The notes: generated by a model from the letters alone, not told the origin. A stretch of DNA of 64,000 nucleotides from Enterobacter sp. BIGb0383 (GCF_003751845.1 NZ_RJKQ01000002.1:1-64000), one strand, 5' to 3'. Shown: positions 17,884 to 28,499, counted from the stretch's first letter. A program made the numbers and translations.

Positions 17884-17920
17884 AAAAAAAAACCGTACCT
17901 GACGCTATGTCAGATACGGT
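17884..17920 (-). terminator. Terminator of the uup-pqiABC operon
   Basis: On the minus strand ACCGTATCTGAC and GTCAGGTACGGT form a 12-bp stem (one G-U pair) with an ATAGC loop, followed by nine T. It starts 22 bases after the pqiC stop. Confidence 0.9.
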
Positions 17921-17941
17921 AAAAGTTATAAAAAATTGTAA

Positions 17942-18505
17942 TTAAGGCAGCCGTTTTAGTTCCGTCGCGATATTAGCCGCCTCTTTCTGCCAGGCCTCTG
18001 CCAGCACTTTGACCAGCGCATCATAGCCATCCTGGTCCTGCTTCAGTTCAATATGGAAAGGCTGCTTGGTCAGCCTTCCCTGATGGTTAAGCAGCCACTC
18101 TCCGCTGACCACCGCCCTGCCGTCATAGCGGCCATGGAAACCGGTCACCGTGATGCTGAGCGTATCCTGATCGTTGCCCAGAGGCTGAGATGCCACCACC
18201 CAGCCTGCCAGCTGACGGCTCAGGTTAGCCACCAGGGTGTTTTTCAGCTGCTGGTCCAGCGGGCTGGCCCACAAATTATTTGTGGCAATTTCATACTGAA
18301 CGTCGCTGGTCTGATACACCACGCCATTGCCCGCCAGATAATCCGCCACCGCAACCTGATCGATCCACAGCTGTCGGCTCCCCTGGCTGGCACTGCTCTG
18401 TACGCTGCTCTGTACCAGAGGCAGCTGATAATAGCTTTTACTCTCTCCGCCGCTGCTGCATGCGCTCAGCCACGCCGCCATCAATACTACTAGCCACTTT
18501 TTCAT
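17942..18505 (-). CDS. pqiC: Outer-membrane lipoprotein PqiC
   Basis: A 187-residue lipoprotein (E. coli ymbA) of the ABC-type auxiliary family. The signal peptide ends in the lipobox L-S-A-C with Cys16. PqiC forms a ring in the outer membrane that receives the PqiB needle, completing a lipid-transport bridge between the two membranes. Its ATG overlaps the pqiB stop as ATGA, indicating translational coupling. Length equals E. coli PqiC. Confidence 0.94.
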   Translation of the reverse strand: MKKWLVVLMAAWLSACSSGGESKSYYQLPLVQSSVQSSASQGSRQLWIDQVAVADYLAGNGVVYQTSDVQYEIATNNLWASPLDQQLKNTLVANLSRQLAGWVVASQPLGNDQDTLSITVTGFHGRYDGRAVVSGEWLLNHQGRLTKQPFHIELKQDQDGYDALVKVLAEAWQKEAANIATELKRLP

Positions 18506-20142
18506 TCTTTCGCCCTCTTCGGCTCAGGATCCTTTTTATTCTTCGCTTCAAATACCAGCGCGTTGCTCTTCTCGTTCAGCGTCTTGAGCACCGGCTGCAG
18601 CTCACGCAGAACCTGATCGAGCCGCTGCATATCCGCGACCATTTTGTTATAGGCCGCAGAGCCTGGCTGGAAGCCCTGCATGCTGCGATTAAGCTCGCGC
18701 AGTGTCTTCTGCATATCATTCGGCAGCTGCTGCATAGACTGACTGGCGGTGATCTTGTTGAGATTATCCAGCGTGGTCTGCAGATGACGCATCGTGCGCT
18801 GGCTTTCCGCCAGGGTGCCCGTCGCCTGTTCCAGCATCGGGTTCAGCGGCAGATTATTAATCTTATCCAGCGTATCCATCAGTCGCTGCTGAATTTGCGC
18901 CAGCCCGCCGCTCATGGTCGGGATCACCTGGTGACCGGCAAACTCGCGCAGCCCGCTAATCGGTTCCGCCTTAGGATAGAAATCAAGGTCGACATACAGC
19001 GCTCCAGTCACCAGGTTGCCGGTCTTCAGCGACGCACGCAGGCCTTTACTCAGCAGCTCAGGCAGGTGGGTCGCAATGCCCGCATCCTCGCCCATCTGCA
19101 TTTCCAGCCGCTCAGGCTCGATACGCACCAGAACCGGGATACGGTAGTCATCGTTGAGCGCCTGGCGCATACCCGGCACGAAGTAAGGCACTTTGGCCAC
19201 CGTACCCATGCGAATACCGCGGAACTCAACCGGCGCGCCCGGCTGCAGGCCGCGAATCGAATCTTTAAAGAACATCAGATAGTCGATGTGTTCCGTGTAG
19301 AGGGATTCCTGGATACTGCGCTGATCGTCGTACAGCTTAAATTCCGCGCGCTCAGCGACGGGCTGTCCCAGTTCAAATCCTTCCGGCACATCAAAGCTGA
19401 CGCCGCCGCCAAATAGCGTGGTCAGCGATCCCATTTCGACGCGCATCCCGGCAGAGGTCAGATCCACCGCGATCCCACTGTCTTTCCAGAAACGCACGTT
19501 GCTGGTCACGAGGCGATCGTTGGGCGCGTTAATAAACAGCTGATAGCTGATGCTGCGCGTCTGCGGATTAAAGGTGCTGGCCTCCACGGATCCCACGCGG
19601 TAGCCGCGGAACAGGACCGGATCGCCGGGTGAGAGTTGTCCGGCGCGGCTGCTGTCGAGCACGACGCGGATGCCTTTCGCATCCGGCGGCGCCAGCGGCG
19701 GCGCATCGAGCAGCTGATAGCGCTCCGGCTCGCCGCCTTTGTTCCCCGGCTGCAGTTCGATATAGGCACCGGACAGCAAGGTTCCGAGACCGCTAATGCC
19801 CTCACGACCCACCTGGGGTTTGACCACCCAGAATACGGAATCGCTGTGCAGGAGCTTCTCCATACCGGAGTTGAGCCGCGCTTTAATCTCTACGTGGGTC
19901 AGATCGTCCGTCAGGGTCGCGCTTTCCACCACGCCGACGTCAACGCTGCGGCTCTTGATGGTGGTTTTCCCGCCTTCAATGCCTTCCGCGTTGTTAGTGA
20001 TCAGCGTGACAACCGGACCCTGATGGCTGTAGTGATAAAAAAGGATCCAGGCGCCGATCAGCGCGGTCACGATGGGAAAGATCCACACCGGCGACCAGTT
20101 TTTAACTTTCTGCACCTTAGCTTCTCCCGCTTTGGTTTCCAT
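18502..20142 (-). CDS. pqiB: MCE-domain lipid-transport protein PqiB
   Basis: A 546-residue protein with an N-terminal membrane anchor (WSPVWIFPIVTALIGAWILFYHY) and three MCE domains, each opening with a GXXV/TXGxxxSR-type motif (about 45-140, 160-250 and 285-390). A long C-terminal helical region (about 420-540) forms the needle of the hexamer. It carries lipids across the periplasm with PqiA and PqiC. The start METKAGEAKVQK gives the E. coli length; the 20 codons upstream overlap pqiA. GAGGAG lies ten bases before the ATG, and the pqiA stop is four bases upstream. Confidence 0.95.
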   Translation of the reverse strand: METKAGEAKVQKVKNWSPVWIFPIVTALIGAWILFYHYSHQGPVVTLITNNAEGIEGGKTTIKSRSVDVGVVESATLTDDLTHVEIKARLNSGMEKLLHSDSVFWVVKPQVGREGISGLGTLLSGAYIELQPGNKGGEPERYQLLDAPPLAPPDAKGIRVVLDSSRAGQLSPGDPVLFRGYRVGSVEASTFNPQTRSISYQLFINAPNDRLVTSNVRFWKDSGIAVDLTSAGMRVEMGSLTTLFGGGVSFDVPEGFELGQPVAERAEFKLYDDQRSIQESLYTEHIDYLMFFKDSIRGLQPGAPVEFRGIRMGTVAKVPYFVPGMRQALNDDYRIPVLVRIEPERLEMQMGEDAGIATHLPELLSKGLRASLKTGNLVTGALYVDLDFYPKAEPISGLREFAGHQVIPTMSGGLAQIQQRLMDTLDKINNLPLNPMLEQATGTLAESQRTMRHLQTTLDNLNKITASQSMQQLPNDMQKTLRELNRSMQGFQPGSAAYNKMVADMQRLDQVLRELQPVLKTLNEKSNALVFEAKNKKDPEPKRAKE

Positions 20143-20146
20143 ACTG

Positions 20147-21400
20147 CTACGACTCCTCAGGGTTTGAGTCCGGCTGCCGATCCCACGAAAGACGTGGGTC
20201 AAAGGTCATTGCCGAAAACATGGTCGCGATCACCACCAGAGCAAACATTAAAGCCCCCATGGCGGGATAGATATTCATTAGCCCGCCAATGCGCACCAGC
20301 GCAGAGAGCACGGCGATAACAAACACGTCGATCATCGACCAGCGGCCAACAAACTCGACAACTTCATAAATCAGGTGCATCCGCTCGCTATCGCGCGTGC
20401 CTTCCCGGTTGGCATCCCAGCATAGCCAGGCAATCGCGATCATCTTCAGCGTCGGCACCATGATGCTGGCAATAAAAATCACCATCGCCACCGGATAGGA
20501 TCCCTCGCTCCACAGCAGGACAACGCCTGCCAGGATCGTCGAGGGCATCTTCGAGCCCAGGAGATCGGTAATCATGATCGGCAGGAGGTTAGCCGGGAAG
20601 TAGAGCAGGATTGAGGTCACCAGCAGCGCCATTGTCCACTGCAGGCTATGCCTGCGCCGCACGTACCCCGTGGTCTCACAGCGGGGACAGACAAGCTGGT
20701 CAGCCGGTAAGATGGCCGTGCAGCAGCGGCAGGAGCGCAGCCCCTGGCGGATCCCCGGCACGCCCACGCGCAGCGGCTGGTGAAGCTCCGGCATCGGGGC
20801 AATGTCGTCCCATAGCCAGCGCCGGTCAACGCACTGATACGTACGCAGCTGCAGCAGGCAAAACAGGCACCAGGGCACAAAGCTGCTGCCGATGCCGATA
20901 TCCCCGTAGGCCATCAGCTTGACGAAGCTCACCAGCACCCCGGCGAGGAAAATCTCCGCCATGCCCCAGCTTTGTAATTTAAAGAGGATTTTGGCAAGCC
21001 AGATCTTCAGCTTTGAAGGCATGGAGACCTGGTTCACCAGCAGCAGAATGCTCACCAGACAAAAGGCGGGCACCAGCTGCACAAACAGGATAAAGAACAG
21101 ACCAAGGCTGGCGTAATCTTCGCTGAACATCACGCCCGGGATCTCCAGCAGCGAAACTTCGCTGCTGACACCCGCGACCTTCATGCTGACAAAGGGGAAT
21201 AGATTCGCCAGCAGCAGCATAAACAGTGCCGCCGTCGCCCAGGCGGTGGGACGCTGTCTTGGCGCATCCCACTCAACCGTGAGCGTCGTACCGCAGCGCG
21301 GGCAGTTTGCTTTGTGGCCGTGCGCAAGATGCGGCAGAGCCACCAGCAAGTCACACTGCGGGCAGAGTATATGCGCGGCGGCATGATGATGTTCGCACAT
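20147..21400 (-). CDS. pqiA: Paraquat-inducible inner-membrane protein PqiA
   Basis: A 417-residue membrane protein with two homologous halves. Each has a Cys-x2-Cys pair zinc-ribbon (LCPQCD...CPRCG near the start; CRCC...CPRC near residue 220) followed by four hydrophobic segments. It is the inner-membrane partner of PqiB. In E. coli the operon is induced by paraquat through SoxS. It begins 14 bases after the uup stop, so readthrough from uup is likely; internal promoters are known in E. coli but were not identified here. Confidence 0.95.
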   Translation of the reverse strand: MCEHHHAAAHILCPQCDLLVALPHLAHGHKANCPRCGTTLTVEWDAPRQRPTAWATAALFMLLLANLFPFVSMKVAGVSSEVSLLEIPGVMFSEDYASLGLFFILFVQLVPAFCLVSILLLVNQVSMPSKLKIWLAKILFKLQSWGMAEIFLAGVLVSFVKLMAYGDIGIGSSFVPWCLFCLLQLRTYQCVDRRWLWDDIAPMPELHQPLRVGVPGIRQGLRSCRCCTAILPADQLVCPRCETTGYVRRRHSLQWTMALLVTSILLYFPANLLPIMITDLLGSKMPSTILAGVVLLWSEGSYPVAMVIFIASIMVPTLKMIAIAWLCWDANREGTRDSERMHLIYEVVEFVGRWSMIDVFVIAVLSALVRIGGLMNIYPAMGALMFALVVIATMFSAMTFDPRLSWDRQPDSNPEES

Positions 21401-21414
21401 ATTCGCTCCTTTAC

Positions 21415-23322
21415 TTACGCGCCGTTTTTCAGCGCCTCAAGATGCTCCCAGCGCGCAAACGCCTGCTCAAGCGCCTCTTCGGCGGCGGCCAGGTCTGCCA
21501 GCACCTTCTGGGTATGGTCGTGGGACTGGCTAAAGAACGCCCCGTCCGCAACCTGCGCCTGCAGGTCTGTCAGACTGGCTTCCAGCTCTTCAAGCTGCTG
21601 AGGAAGCTGCTCTAATTCCCGCTGCAGGTTATAGCTTAGTTTGTTACCGCCGCGTTTAACAGCTTCTGCCTTCGCCGCCGGTTCTTGCGCAGACTTACGG
21701 CTAACCGTCTGTTTTTGCGCCAGAGACTGAGCCTGCTGGCCACGAGAGTCGTGATAGCCGCCAACGTACTGACCAATGTGCCCTTCCCCTTCGAAGATCC
21801 AGCATTCGGTCACGGTATTATCAACAAACTGACGATCGTGGCTCACCAGCAGGACGGTGCCCTGATAGCTGTCGATCAGCTCTTCCAGCAGCTCGAGCGT
21901 TTCAACGTCGAGGTCGTTGGTCGGTTCATCGAGAATCAGCAGGTTGCTGGGTTTCAGGAACAGACGCGCCAGCAGCAGACGGTTACGCTCACCGCCGGAA
22001 AGCGCGCGAACCGGCGTCATCGCACGTTTAGGATGGAACAGGAAGTCCTGCAGATAACCCAGCACGTGGCGAGGTTTACCGTTCACCAGCACTTCCTGTT
22101 TACCTTCGGACAGGTTATCCATCACCGTTCTGTCCGGATCCAGCTCTGCGCGGTGCTGGTCAAAGTAGGCGACTTCCAGCTTGGTCCCGACGTGAACGCG
22201 ACCGCTATCCGCTTCAAGCTGACCTAACATCAGTTTCAGCAGCGTGGTTTTACCGCAGCCGTTAGGGCCGATCAGGGCAATTTTATCCCCGCGCTGAACC
22301 TGGGCACTCATTCCCTGCACCAGCTTCTTATCACCGAGTCTGTAGTCCACGTCTTCCATTTCGAAGACGATTTTGCCCGAGCGGCTGGCCTCTTCGACCT
22401 GCATTTTGGCGCTGCCCATTACTTCGCGGCGCTCGCTACGCTCGTTGCGCATCGCTTTCAGGGCGCGCACGCGGCCTTCGTTACGAGTACGGCGCGCTTT
22501 AATGCCCTGGCGGATCCAGACTTCTTCCTGGGCCAGCTTGCGATCGAACTCGGCGTTCTGCAGCTCTTCCACACGCAGCGCTTCTTCTTTATCCAGCAGA
22601 TACTGATCGTAGTTGCCCGGATAAGAGACCAGCTTGCCGCGATCGAGGTCGACAATACGCGTCGACATATTGCGAATAAACGAACGGTCGTGCGAGATAA
22701 AGATAATGGTGCCGCTAAACGACTTCAGGAAGCCTTCCAGCCAGTCGATCGTTTCGATATCGAGGTGGTTCGTCGGTTCATCCAGCAGCAGCACACGCGG
22801 GCCGCTAACCAGCGCACGGCCCAGCGCGGCTTTACGCAGCCAGCCGCCGGAAAGGGACGCCAGCGGCATATCCGCATCCAGCCCCAGCTGAGTGAGAACG
22901 TCGTTGATACGGGTTTCGATCTGCCACAGGTTGTGGTGATCGAGCAGTTCCTGCAACCGCGCCATCTCATTGAGATTTTTGTCGCTCGGATCGGTCATCA
23001 CCAGATGGGAAATCTCGTGATACTGTTTCAGGTATTCCGCCTGCTCTTCGATGCCCCCGGCAACGAAATCGTAGACGCTACCCGCCACATTACGCGGCGG
23101 ATCCTGTTGCAGACGAGCAATAACCAGATCCTGTTCATAGACGATACGTCCATCATCCAGGCCCTGTTCACGGTTGAGGATTTTCATCAGCGTCGATTTA
23201 CCGGCGCCATTACGGCCCACCAGACAAACGCGCTCGTTATCTTCGATGTGCAGTTCGGTGTTATCAAGAAGCGGTGAGTCGCTGAATGACAGCCAGGCAC
23301 CGTGCATACTGATTAATGACAT
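21415..23322 (-). CDS. uup: ABC-F ATPase Uup
   Basis: A 635-residue soluble ABC-F protein with two nucleotide-binding domains. The Walker A loops are GRNGAGKST (about 36-44) and GPNGCGKTT (about 350-358), signatures LSGGW and LSGGE, and Walker B LLLDEPTNHLD and LILDEPTNDLD. The ABC-F inter-domain linker and a C-terminal coiled coil (about 545-630) follow. Uup affects transposon and tandem-repeat excision in E. coli and is linked to ribosome function. It is the first gene of uup-pqiABC and starts 12 bases after rlmKL. Confidence 0.95.
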   Translation of the reverse strand: MSLISMHGAWLSFSDSPLLDNTELHIEDNERVCLVGRNGAGKSTLMKILNREQGLDDGRIVYEQDLVIARLQQDPPRNVAGSVYDFVAGGIEEQAEYLKQYHEISHLVMTDPSDKNLNEMARLQELLDHHNLWQIETRINDVLTQLGLDADMPLASLSGGWLRKAALGRALVSGPRVLLLDEPTNHLDIETIDWLEGFLKSFSGTIIFISHDRSFIRNMSTRIVDLDRGKLVSYPGNYDQYLLDKEEALRVEELQNAEFDRKLAQEEVWIRQGIKARRTRNEGRVRALKAMRNERSERREVMGSAKMQVEEASRSGKIVFEMEDVDYRLGDKKLVQGMSAQVQRGDKIALIGPNGCGKTTLLKLMLGQLEADSGRVHVGTKLEVAYFDQHRAELDPDRTVMDNLSEGKQEVLVNGKPRHVLGYLQDFLFHPKRAMTPVRALSGGERNRLLLARLFLKPSNLLILDEPTNDLDVETLELLEELIDSYQGTVLLVSHDRQFVDNTVTECWIFEGEGHIGQYVGGYHDSRGQQAQSLAQKQTVSRKSAQEPAAKAEAVKRGGNKLSYNLQRELEQLPQQLEELEASLTDLQAQVADGAFFSQSHDHTQKVLADLAAAEEALEQAFARWEHLEALKNGA

Positions 23323-23334
23323 TTACTTTTCCTT

Positions 23335-25443
23335 TCAGGCTTCGGTGATCAGCCAGCAGTTATGGATCTGACGATTACGGGCGAAGTCCTGCGACTGCGT
23401 TTTTTGCGTGATTTCCTGAGCCTTCAGTCCCAGCGTAGCCAGTCCTTCCAGGTCCATGCGGAAACCGCGTTTGTTGTTTGAGAACATAATGGTGCCGCCT
23501 TTGCGCAGCAGACGTTTCAGATCCTGCATCAGACGCAGGTGATCGCGCTGGACGTCAAAGGCTTCTTCCATACGTTTGGAGTTGGAGAAGGTCGGCGGAT
23601 CGATAAAGATCAGGTCGAACTGCTCATCGCTTTCGCGCAGCCAGCCCAGCACATCCGCCTGCATCAGGCGATGCCCGCGACCGGTCAGACCGTTCAGGCG
23701 CAGGTTACGCTCGGCCCATTCCAGATAAGTACGCGACATATCCACGGTGGTGGTGCTGCGTGCGCCGCCAAGCCCGGCGTGAACGCTGGCGCTGCCGGTG
23801 TAGGCAAACAGGTTAAGGAAATCTTTGCCTTTGCTCATCTGGCCGAGCATCCGGCGGGCAATGCGGTGATCGAGGAACAGGCCGGTATCGAGATAGTCGG
23901 TCAGGTTGACCCACAGCTGCGCGTTGTATTCGCTCACCTGGATAAACTCGCCCTTCTCGTTCATCTTCTGATACTGATTGGTGCCTTTCTGGCGCTCACG
24001 GGTTTTCAGCACCAGTTTATTCGGCGCAATGCCCAGCACGGCGATGGTCGCAGCAATGATATCGAACAGGCGCTGACGCGCTTTGGTGGCGTCGACGGTT
24101 TTCGGCGCGGCATACTCCTGTACCACGACCCAGTCCGCATAACGATCCACCGCCACGTTATAGTCAGGCAGGTCGGCATCGTACAGGCGATAGCATTCGA
24201 TCCCTTCCTGACGCGCCCACTTCTCCAGCTTTTTCACATTCTTGCGCAGACGGTTGGCGTAATCGTCTGCCATCGCTGGCGGCAGTGCATCGCCGGTGGT
24301 TTCGGTCAGATGGTAGTTTTTCTGCACGCAGTCCAGCGCGCCGTTTTTCGCCTTGAACTGACGTTCGGCACGCAGTTGCAGGCAGCTCAGCAGCTCCGGT
24401 GAGGCGCTGAACAACGACAGGGTCCAGCCGCCAAACTGATTTTTCAGGGTCCGCCCCAGCAGGCTGTGCAGCGCAATCAGCGCCGGTTCGCTCTCGAGAC
24501 GCTCACCGTAAGGTGGGTTGCTGATCACCGTCCCGTAAGGGCCTTTCGGCAGCGGATTGCTGAGCTGCGAGGCTTCTTTAACCTCAAAGGTCACCAGTTC
24601 GCCGATCCCGGCGCGACGGGCGTTGCGCTGGGCGCGCTCAATCACGCGGGCGTCGTTATCAGAGCCGTAGAAGCGTGCGCCGTAGTCCGCCAGCCCCTGA
24701 CGGGCGCGGGTCTGGGCTTCAGCCTTCACCGACTGCCAAATCGCGTCATCATGCTGCGCCCAGCCGCCAAAGCCCCAGTGCCCGCGATGCAGGCCCGGTG
24801 CGCGATCGGTCGCCCACATAGCGGCTTCAATCAGCAGCGTGCCGGAACCGCACATCGGATCCAGCAGCGGCGTTCCCGGCTGCCAGCCGGAGCGCATCAC
24901 GATGGCCGCAGCAAGGTTTTCTTTGATTGGCGCCTGACCGGTACCGTCGCGGTAGCCACGCAGATGCAGACCTTCCCCGCTCAGATCGAGCGAGATATGG
25001 GCGGTGTCTTTGTTAAGCCAGACGTTAATACGTAAATCCGGGTTCTCGCGATCGACGTTCGGGCGCGGGAGGTCTTTACGGGTAAAGGCATCGACGATGG
25101 CATCTTTTACCTTCAGCGCGCCGTACTGGCTATTACGGATGCTGTCATTCAGGCCGCTGAAATGCACCGCAAAGCTTGCGCCTTCGGCAAAAATCTCCGT
25201 CCACTTGATCGACTGTACGCCAAGGTAAAGGTCGAGGTCGCTGTAAACGCCACACTCACCCAGTGGCATCATGATGCGCGACGCCAGACGACTCCACATC
25301 AGGCTCTGGTAGATGAGCCGGGTGTCACCTTCAAAATGGACACCGCCCTGAACCACCCGGCACGCCTGCGCGCCGAGGTTTTCCAGTTCAGTTTTTAACA
25401 GCTCTTCCAGCCCGCGGGCCGTACTGGCAAACAGAGAATTCAT
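23335..25443 (-). CDS. rlmL: Bifunctional 23S rRNA methyltransferase RlmKL
   Basis: A 702-residue fusion enzyme. The N-terminal RlmL half (THUMP domain at about 45-155, then [16 protein letters not shown] and the N-P-P-Y motif) makes m2G2445; the C-terminal RlmK half ([15 protein letters not shown] and [13 protein letters not shown]) makes m7G2069 of 23S r[19 protein letters not shown] matches the E. coli start and gives the same length; the 51 codons upstream in frame are not needed. It precedes uup by only 12 bases and may be co-transcribed with it. Confidence 0.96.
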   Translation of the reverse strand: MNSLFASTARGLEELLKTELENLGAQACRVVQGGVHFEGDTRLIYQSLMWSRLASRIMMPLGECGVYSDLDLYLGVQSIKWTEIFAEGASFAVHFSGLNDSIRNSQYGALKVKDAIVDAFTRKDLPRPNVDRENPDLRINVWLNKDTAHISLDLSGEGLHLRGYRDGTGQAPIKENLAAAIVMRSGWQPGTPLLDPMCGSGTLLIEAAMWATDRAPGLHRGHWGFGGWAQHDDAIWQSVKAEAQTRARQGLADYGARFYGSDNDARVIERAQRNARRAGIGELVTFEVKEASQLSNPLPKGPYGTVISNPPYGERLESEPALIALHSLLGRTLKNQFGGWTLSLFSASPELLSCLQLRAERQFKAKNGALDCVQKNYHLTETTGDALPPAMADDYANRLRKNVKKLEKWARQEGIECYRLYDADLPDYNVAVDRYADWVVVQEYAAPKTVDATKARQRLFDIIAATIAVLGIAPNKLVLKTRERQKGTNQYQKMNEKGEFIQVSEYNAQLWVNLTDYLDTGLFLDHRIARRMLGQMSKGKDFLNLFAYTGSASVHAGLGGARSTTTVDMSRTYLEWAERNLRLNGLTGRGHRLMQADVLGWLRESDEQFDLIFIDPPTFSNSKRMEEAFDVQRDHLRLMQDLKRLLRKGGTIMFSNNKRGFRMDLEGLATLGLKAQEITQKTQSQDFARNRQIHNCWLITEA

Positions 25444-25543
25444 ATCGTCACTTATTACTCGTAGAAAATTGCTGCGCATTATAGCCAATCTGGCGGCTAT
25501 GTCATAAAGTTGAAGGCTTATTTTCATTTTCAGGAAGCGGGCA

Positions 25544-26656
25544 GTGGCAACCTTATCACGGCTTTTTATACATCCGGTCAAATCCATGCGCGGCATCGGT
25601 TTGAGTCATGCGCTGGCCGACATCAGCGGCATGGCCTTTGACCGCATCTTTATGGTCACCGAACCCGATGGCACTTTTATTACCGCACGCCAGTATCCAC
25701 AGATGGTGCGTTTCACGGCGTCCCCGCTGTATGACGGCCTGCACCTGACGGCGCCGGACGGCAGCAGTGCGCGAATACGCTTCGCCGAATTTGCCGCCAC
25801 CGCCGCGCCGACCGAAGTCTGGGGTAACCACTTTACCGCCCTGATTGCGCCCGCGGAGATCAACCGCTGGCTGTCGACCTTTTTCGCCCGCGAGGTGCAA
25901 CTGCGCTGGGTCGGTCCCGAGCCGACTCGCCGGGTAAAACGCCATGAAGATGTCCCGCTCTCGTTTGCCGATGGTTTTCCCTATCTGCTGACCAACGACG
26001 CCTCTCTGCGCGATCTGCAGCAGCGCTGCATCGCCAGCGTCAAAATGGAGCAGTTTCGCCCGAATCTGGTCGTTACCGGCGTACCGGCATGGGCTGAGGA
26101 CGGCTGGAAAACCATCCGCATCGGCGAGGTGATTTTTGACGTCGTCAAACCCTGTAGCCGCTGTATTTTTACCACCGTCAGCCCGGAACGCGGGCAAAAA
26201 CACCCTTCAGGTGAGCCTCTGGCAACGCTGCAGACGTTTCGCACCGCACAGGACAACGGCGATGTCGATTTCGGGCAGAACCTGATCGCCCGCAACAGCG
26301 GCGTAGTTCGCGTGGGTGATGAGATCGAAATTCTGGCGACCGGTCCGGCAAAACCTTACGGCGCAGGTCAGGTCGAAGAAACCCTGGTCCCGGAAACGGA
26401 GCCGGAAGGCACTGTTTCCGTGGAATGGGAAGGCCAGGCGTTCCGTGGCAACAATCAGCAAATCTTACTGGAGCAGCTTGAGCAACAGGGAATTCGCGTT
26501 CCCTATTCTTGTCGGGCCGGGATCTGCGGCTGCTGTCGGGTACGTTTGCTGGAAGGTGAAGTCAATGTGCTGAAGAAAAACGCGCGGGCTGATGACGGGA
26601 CGATTCTAAGCTGCAGCTGCATTCCCAAAACGCCGCTGCGGCTCTCCGCCCTGTAG
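25544..26656 (+). CDS. ycbX: MOSC-domain/2Fe-2S protein YcbX
   Basis: A 370-residue protein with MOSC N-terminal beta barrel (about 1-120), MOSC domain (about 125-270, with the cysteine in [11 protein letters not shown] that ligates Moco) and a C-terminal plant-type 2Fe-2S ferredoxin domain ([13 protein letters not shown] plus a distal Cys). It uses the molybdenum cofactor to reduce N-hydroxylated base analogues such as 6-N-hydroxylaminopurine. The start is GTG 25544, matching E. coli MATLTRLF, with AGGA upstream. The cluster loop reads CGCC where E. coli has CGSC, giving one extra cysteine. Confidence 0.94.
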   Translation: MATLSRLFIHPVKSMRGIGLSHALADISGMAFDRIFMVTEPDGTFITARQYPQMVRFTASPLYDGLHLTAPDGSSARIRFAEFAATAAPTEVWGNHFTALIAPAEINRWLSTFFAREVQLRWVGPEPTRRVKRHEDVPLSFADGFPYLLTNDASLRDLQQRCIASVKMEQFRPNLVVTGVPAWAEDGWKTIRIGEVIFDVVKPCSRCIFTTVSPERGQKHPSGEPLATLQTFRTAQDNGDVDFGQNLIARNSGVVRVGDEIEILATGPAKPYGAGQVEETLVPETEPEGTVSVEWEGQAFRGNNQQILLEQLEQQGIRVPYSCRAGICGCCRVRLLEGEVNVLKKNARADDGTILSCSCIPKTPLRLSAL

Positions 26657-26666
26657 AAAGGGCGGC

Positions 26667-27209
26667 TCAGACGGCCTGTTCGAGTCCAAAGCTTGCCGGA
26701 CGCGGCAGCGGTTTCAGGCGGTCGTTCATAATTTTGATGGCGTCGCCGAGCTGCATTGTTCGTCCGGCGATCACTACACCCGGCTGCGCCAGCAGGCACA
26801 GCGCGGCGTTGTCACCCGACTCGACCACCAGCAGGCTCACCGTCTCACGGGTATCGCTTAACCAGACGCAGGCAGCGTCGCCCGCCAGCGGTAGCCAGCT
26901 GTCGGAATGCGCAACGAAGTGCCAGCTTTTTGGCATCTGCGGCTTGAGGAAGCGAATCGCCACCAGCGCGTTCAGCACCAGTTCGGCGCGCTGTTCATTG
27001 GACAGCTCCAGCTCGCGGCACTTCTCATCGAAAGAGAAGTACAGCGCGGCGTCATCAACGCAGAAACCGCCGGGAGAGAAGGCGTCCGGCGTCAGCATTT
27101 TGCGGGCAAAACGCGAACGGAATAACATGCCATTGGCCAGATCGAGCATCATACGATCGTGCTCGTCATCAAAATACCAACGCCAGTTATCGTCAGGTTT
27201 AATTCGCAT
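26667..27209 (-). CDS. zapC: Cell-division protein ZapC
   Basis: A 180-residue cytoplasmic FtsZ-associated protein (E. coli ycbW) that bundles FtsZ filaments and stabilises the Z ring. The N-terminal [36 protein letters not shown] is almost invariant. GGGAGAGAATA precedes ATG 27209; an ATG five codons upstream overlaps this ribosome site and is rejected. It lies tail to tail with ycbX, ten bases apart, and downstream of pyrD, from which it is separated by a terminator. Confidence 0.95.
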   Translation of the reverse strand: MRIKPDDNWRWYFDDEHDRMMLDLANGMLFRSRFARKMLTPDAFSPGGFCVDDAALYFSFDEKCRELELSNEQRAELVLNALVAIRFLKPQMPKSWHFVAHSDSWLPLAGDAACVWLSDTRETVSLLVVESGDNAALCLLAQPGVVIAGRTMQLGDAIKIMNDRLKPLPRPASFGLEQAV

Positions 27210-27324
27210 TATTCTCTCCCACACTTCAGCTAACTCTTCGATACCTTTCTGAGCTTTTGCCGCTTCGCTTATTGTCCTTATAATAAAAGACTACAATGTT
27301 CAAATTAGCAACAGTGCTGAAATA

Positions 27325-27356
27325 TAAAACAACCGGAGCTTAAAATAAAGCCCCGG
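27325..27356 (-). terminator. pyrD terminator
   Basis: On the minus strand CCGGGGCTT pairs with AAGCTCCGG (one G-U) around a TATTTT loop, followed by TTGTTTTATATTT, 22 bases after pyrD. Confidence 0.75.
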
Positions 27357-27377
27357 CGTTCAATATGTCGTAAAAGG

Positions 27378-28388
27378 TCAGATATCGGTGAGGATTTCTT
27401 TAATCAGCGGTGGACCTTTAAAAATAAACCCGGAATAAATTTGCACCAATGAAGCACCGGCAGCCATCTTCTCACGGGCGGCTATCACGGAGTCAATGCC
27501 GCCAACGCCGATAATCGGCATCCGGCCATTTAACTCTGCCGACAGCTGACGAATAATCTCGGTGCTTTTTAATTGCAGCGGTCGACCACTCAGACCACCC
27601 GCTTCGTTACAATTCGGCATTCCCTGGACCAGGGATCTTTCCAGCGTGGTATTGGTCGCAATTACGCCATCAATATTATGTCGGACTAAACTATCGGCAA
27701 CCTGGATCAATTCTTCAGAGGAAAGATCCGGCGCGATCTTTACCGCCACCGGAACATATTTATGGTGCCGGGAATGAAGATCGTTTTGCTTATTTTTAAT
27801 CGCCACAAGTAGATCGTCCAGCGCTTCGCCATATTGCAATGAGCGCAGTCCTGGGGTGTTCGGCGAGGAGATATTGATCGCGATATAACCGGCATAGGCA
27901 TAGACTTTTTCCATACAAATCAGATAGTCATCTTTACCCTGCTCTACCGGCGTATCTTTATTCTTGCCGATATTAATACCCAGAATTCCGTCATAATGGG
28001 ATTTCTTAACGTTCTCGACCAGGTTGTCAACGCCGAGGTTATTGAAGCCCATACGGTTGATCAACCCTTCGGCGGCGACCAGTCGAAAAAGGCGCGGCTT
28101 ATCGTTGCCCGGCTGCGGACGCGGGGTCACGGTGCCGATTTCGATCGATCCGAATCCCATCGCGCCGAGGGCATCGATACACTCACCGTTTTTATCCAGC
28201 CCGGCGGCAAGGCCCAGCGGATTCTTAAAGGTCAGTCCCATACAGGTGACCGGCTTTGACGGGACTTTCTGGCGTACCAGCGCCTCCAGCGGGGTGCCGG
28301 TTATGCGACGCAATTGCTGGAATGTAAATTCATGAGCGCGCTCGGGATCGAGCTGAAAAAGGGCTTTACGAACGAAGGGATAGTACAT
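27378..28388 (-). CDS. pyrD: Dihydroorotate dehydrogenase (quinone), class 2
   Basis: A 336-residue FMN enzyme of the inner-membrane surface that oxidises dihydroorotate to orotate and passes electrons to ubiquinone, step four of pyrimidine synthesis. The class 2 N-terminal helical extension ([21 protein letters not shown]), catalytic-region [11 protein letters not shown], and phosphate/FMN loop GVGGI are present. ATG 28388 has AGGAGAG before it and gives the E. coli length. The leader hairpin (28404-28421) is the element used in E. coli for CTP-sensitive start-site switching. Confidence 0.97.
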   Translation of the reverse strand: MYYPFVRKALFQLDPERAHEFTFQQLRRITGTPLEALVRQKVPSKPVTCMGLTFKNPLGLAAGLDKNGECIDALGAMGFGSIEIGTVTPRPQPGNDKPRLFRLVAAEGLINRMGFNNLGVDNLVENVKKSHYDGILGINIGKNKDTPVEQGKDDYLICMEKVYAYAGYIAINISSPNTPGLRSLQYGEALDDLLVAIKNKQNDLHSRHHKYVPVAVKIAPDLSSEELIQVADSLVRHNIDGVIATNTTLERSLVQGMPNCNEAGGLSGRPLQLKSTEIIRQLSAELNGRMPIIGVGGIDSVIAAREKMAAGASLVQIYSGFIFKGPPLIKEILTDI

Positions 28389-28403
28389 GAACTCTCCTGG
28401 ATT

Positions 28404-28432
28404 CCCGGTGTGCAAACCGGGGCGGTATTATG
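28404..28432 (-). promoter_or_regulatory. pyrD promoter -10 and CTP-sensitive leader hairpin
   Basis: On the minus strand -10 CATAAT (28432-28427) is followed by a run of C and the stem CCCGGT/ACCGGG (28421-28404), just before the AGGAGAG ribosome site. In E. coli high CTP makes transcripts start at C, so that this hairpin forms and hides the ribosome site; low CTP moves the start downstream and frees it. The layout here is the same. Confidence 0.75.
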
Positions 28433-28483
28433 TGCGATCCGGGTGCGAAAGGGAATTGACCTGTGGCAAAAAAGCGTCTCGTT

Positions 28484-28499
28484 CCGCAAACGGTTCCCT
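28484..28499. promoter_or_regulatory. Possible PurR operator upstream of pyrD
   Basis: CCGCAAACGGTTCCCT matches the left half and centre of the PurR consensus ACGCAAACGTTTGCGT but not its right end. PurR represses pyrD in E. coli, which supports a modest call. Confidence 0.4.

Noticed and set aside
23335-25596. Longer rlmKL reading frame starting at 25596
   Set aside because: The 51 extra residues have no counterpart in E. coli RlmKL and would extend into the ycbX 5' end. MNSLFAS at 25443 is the accepted start.
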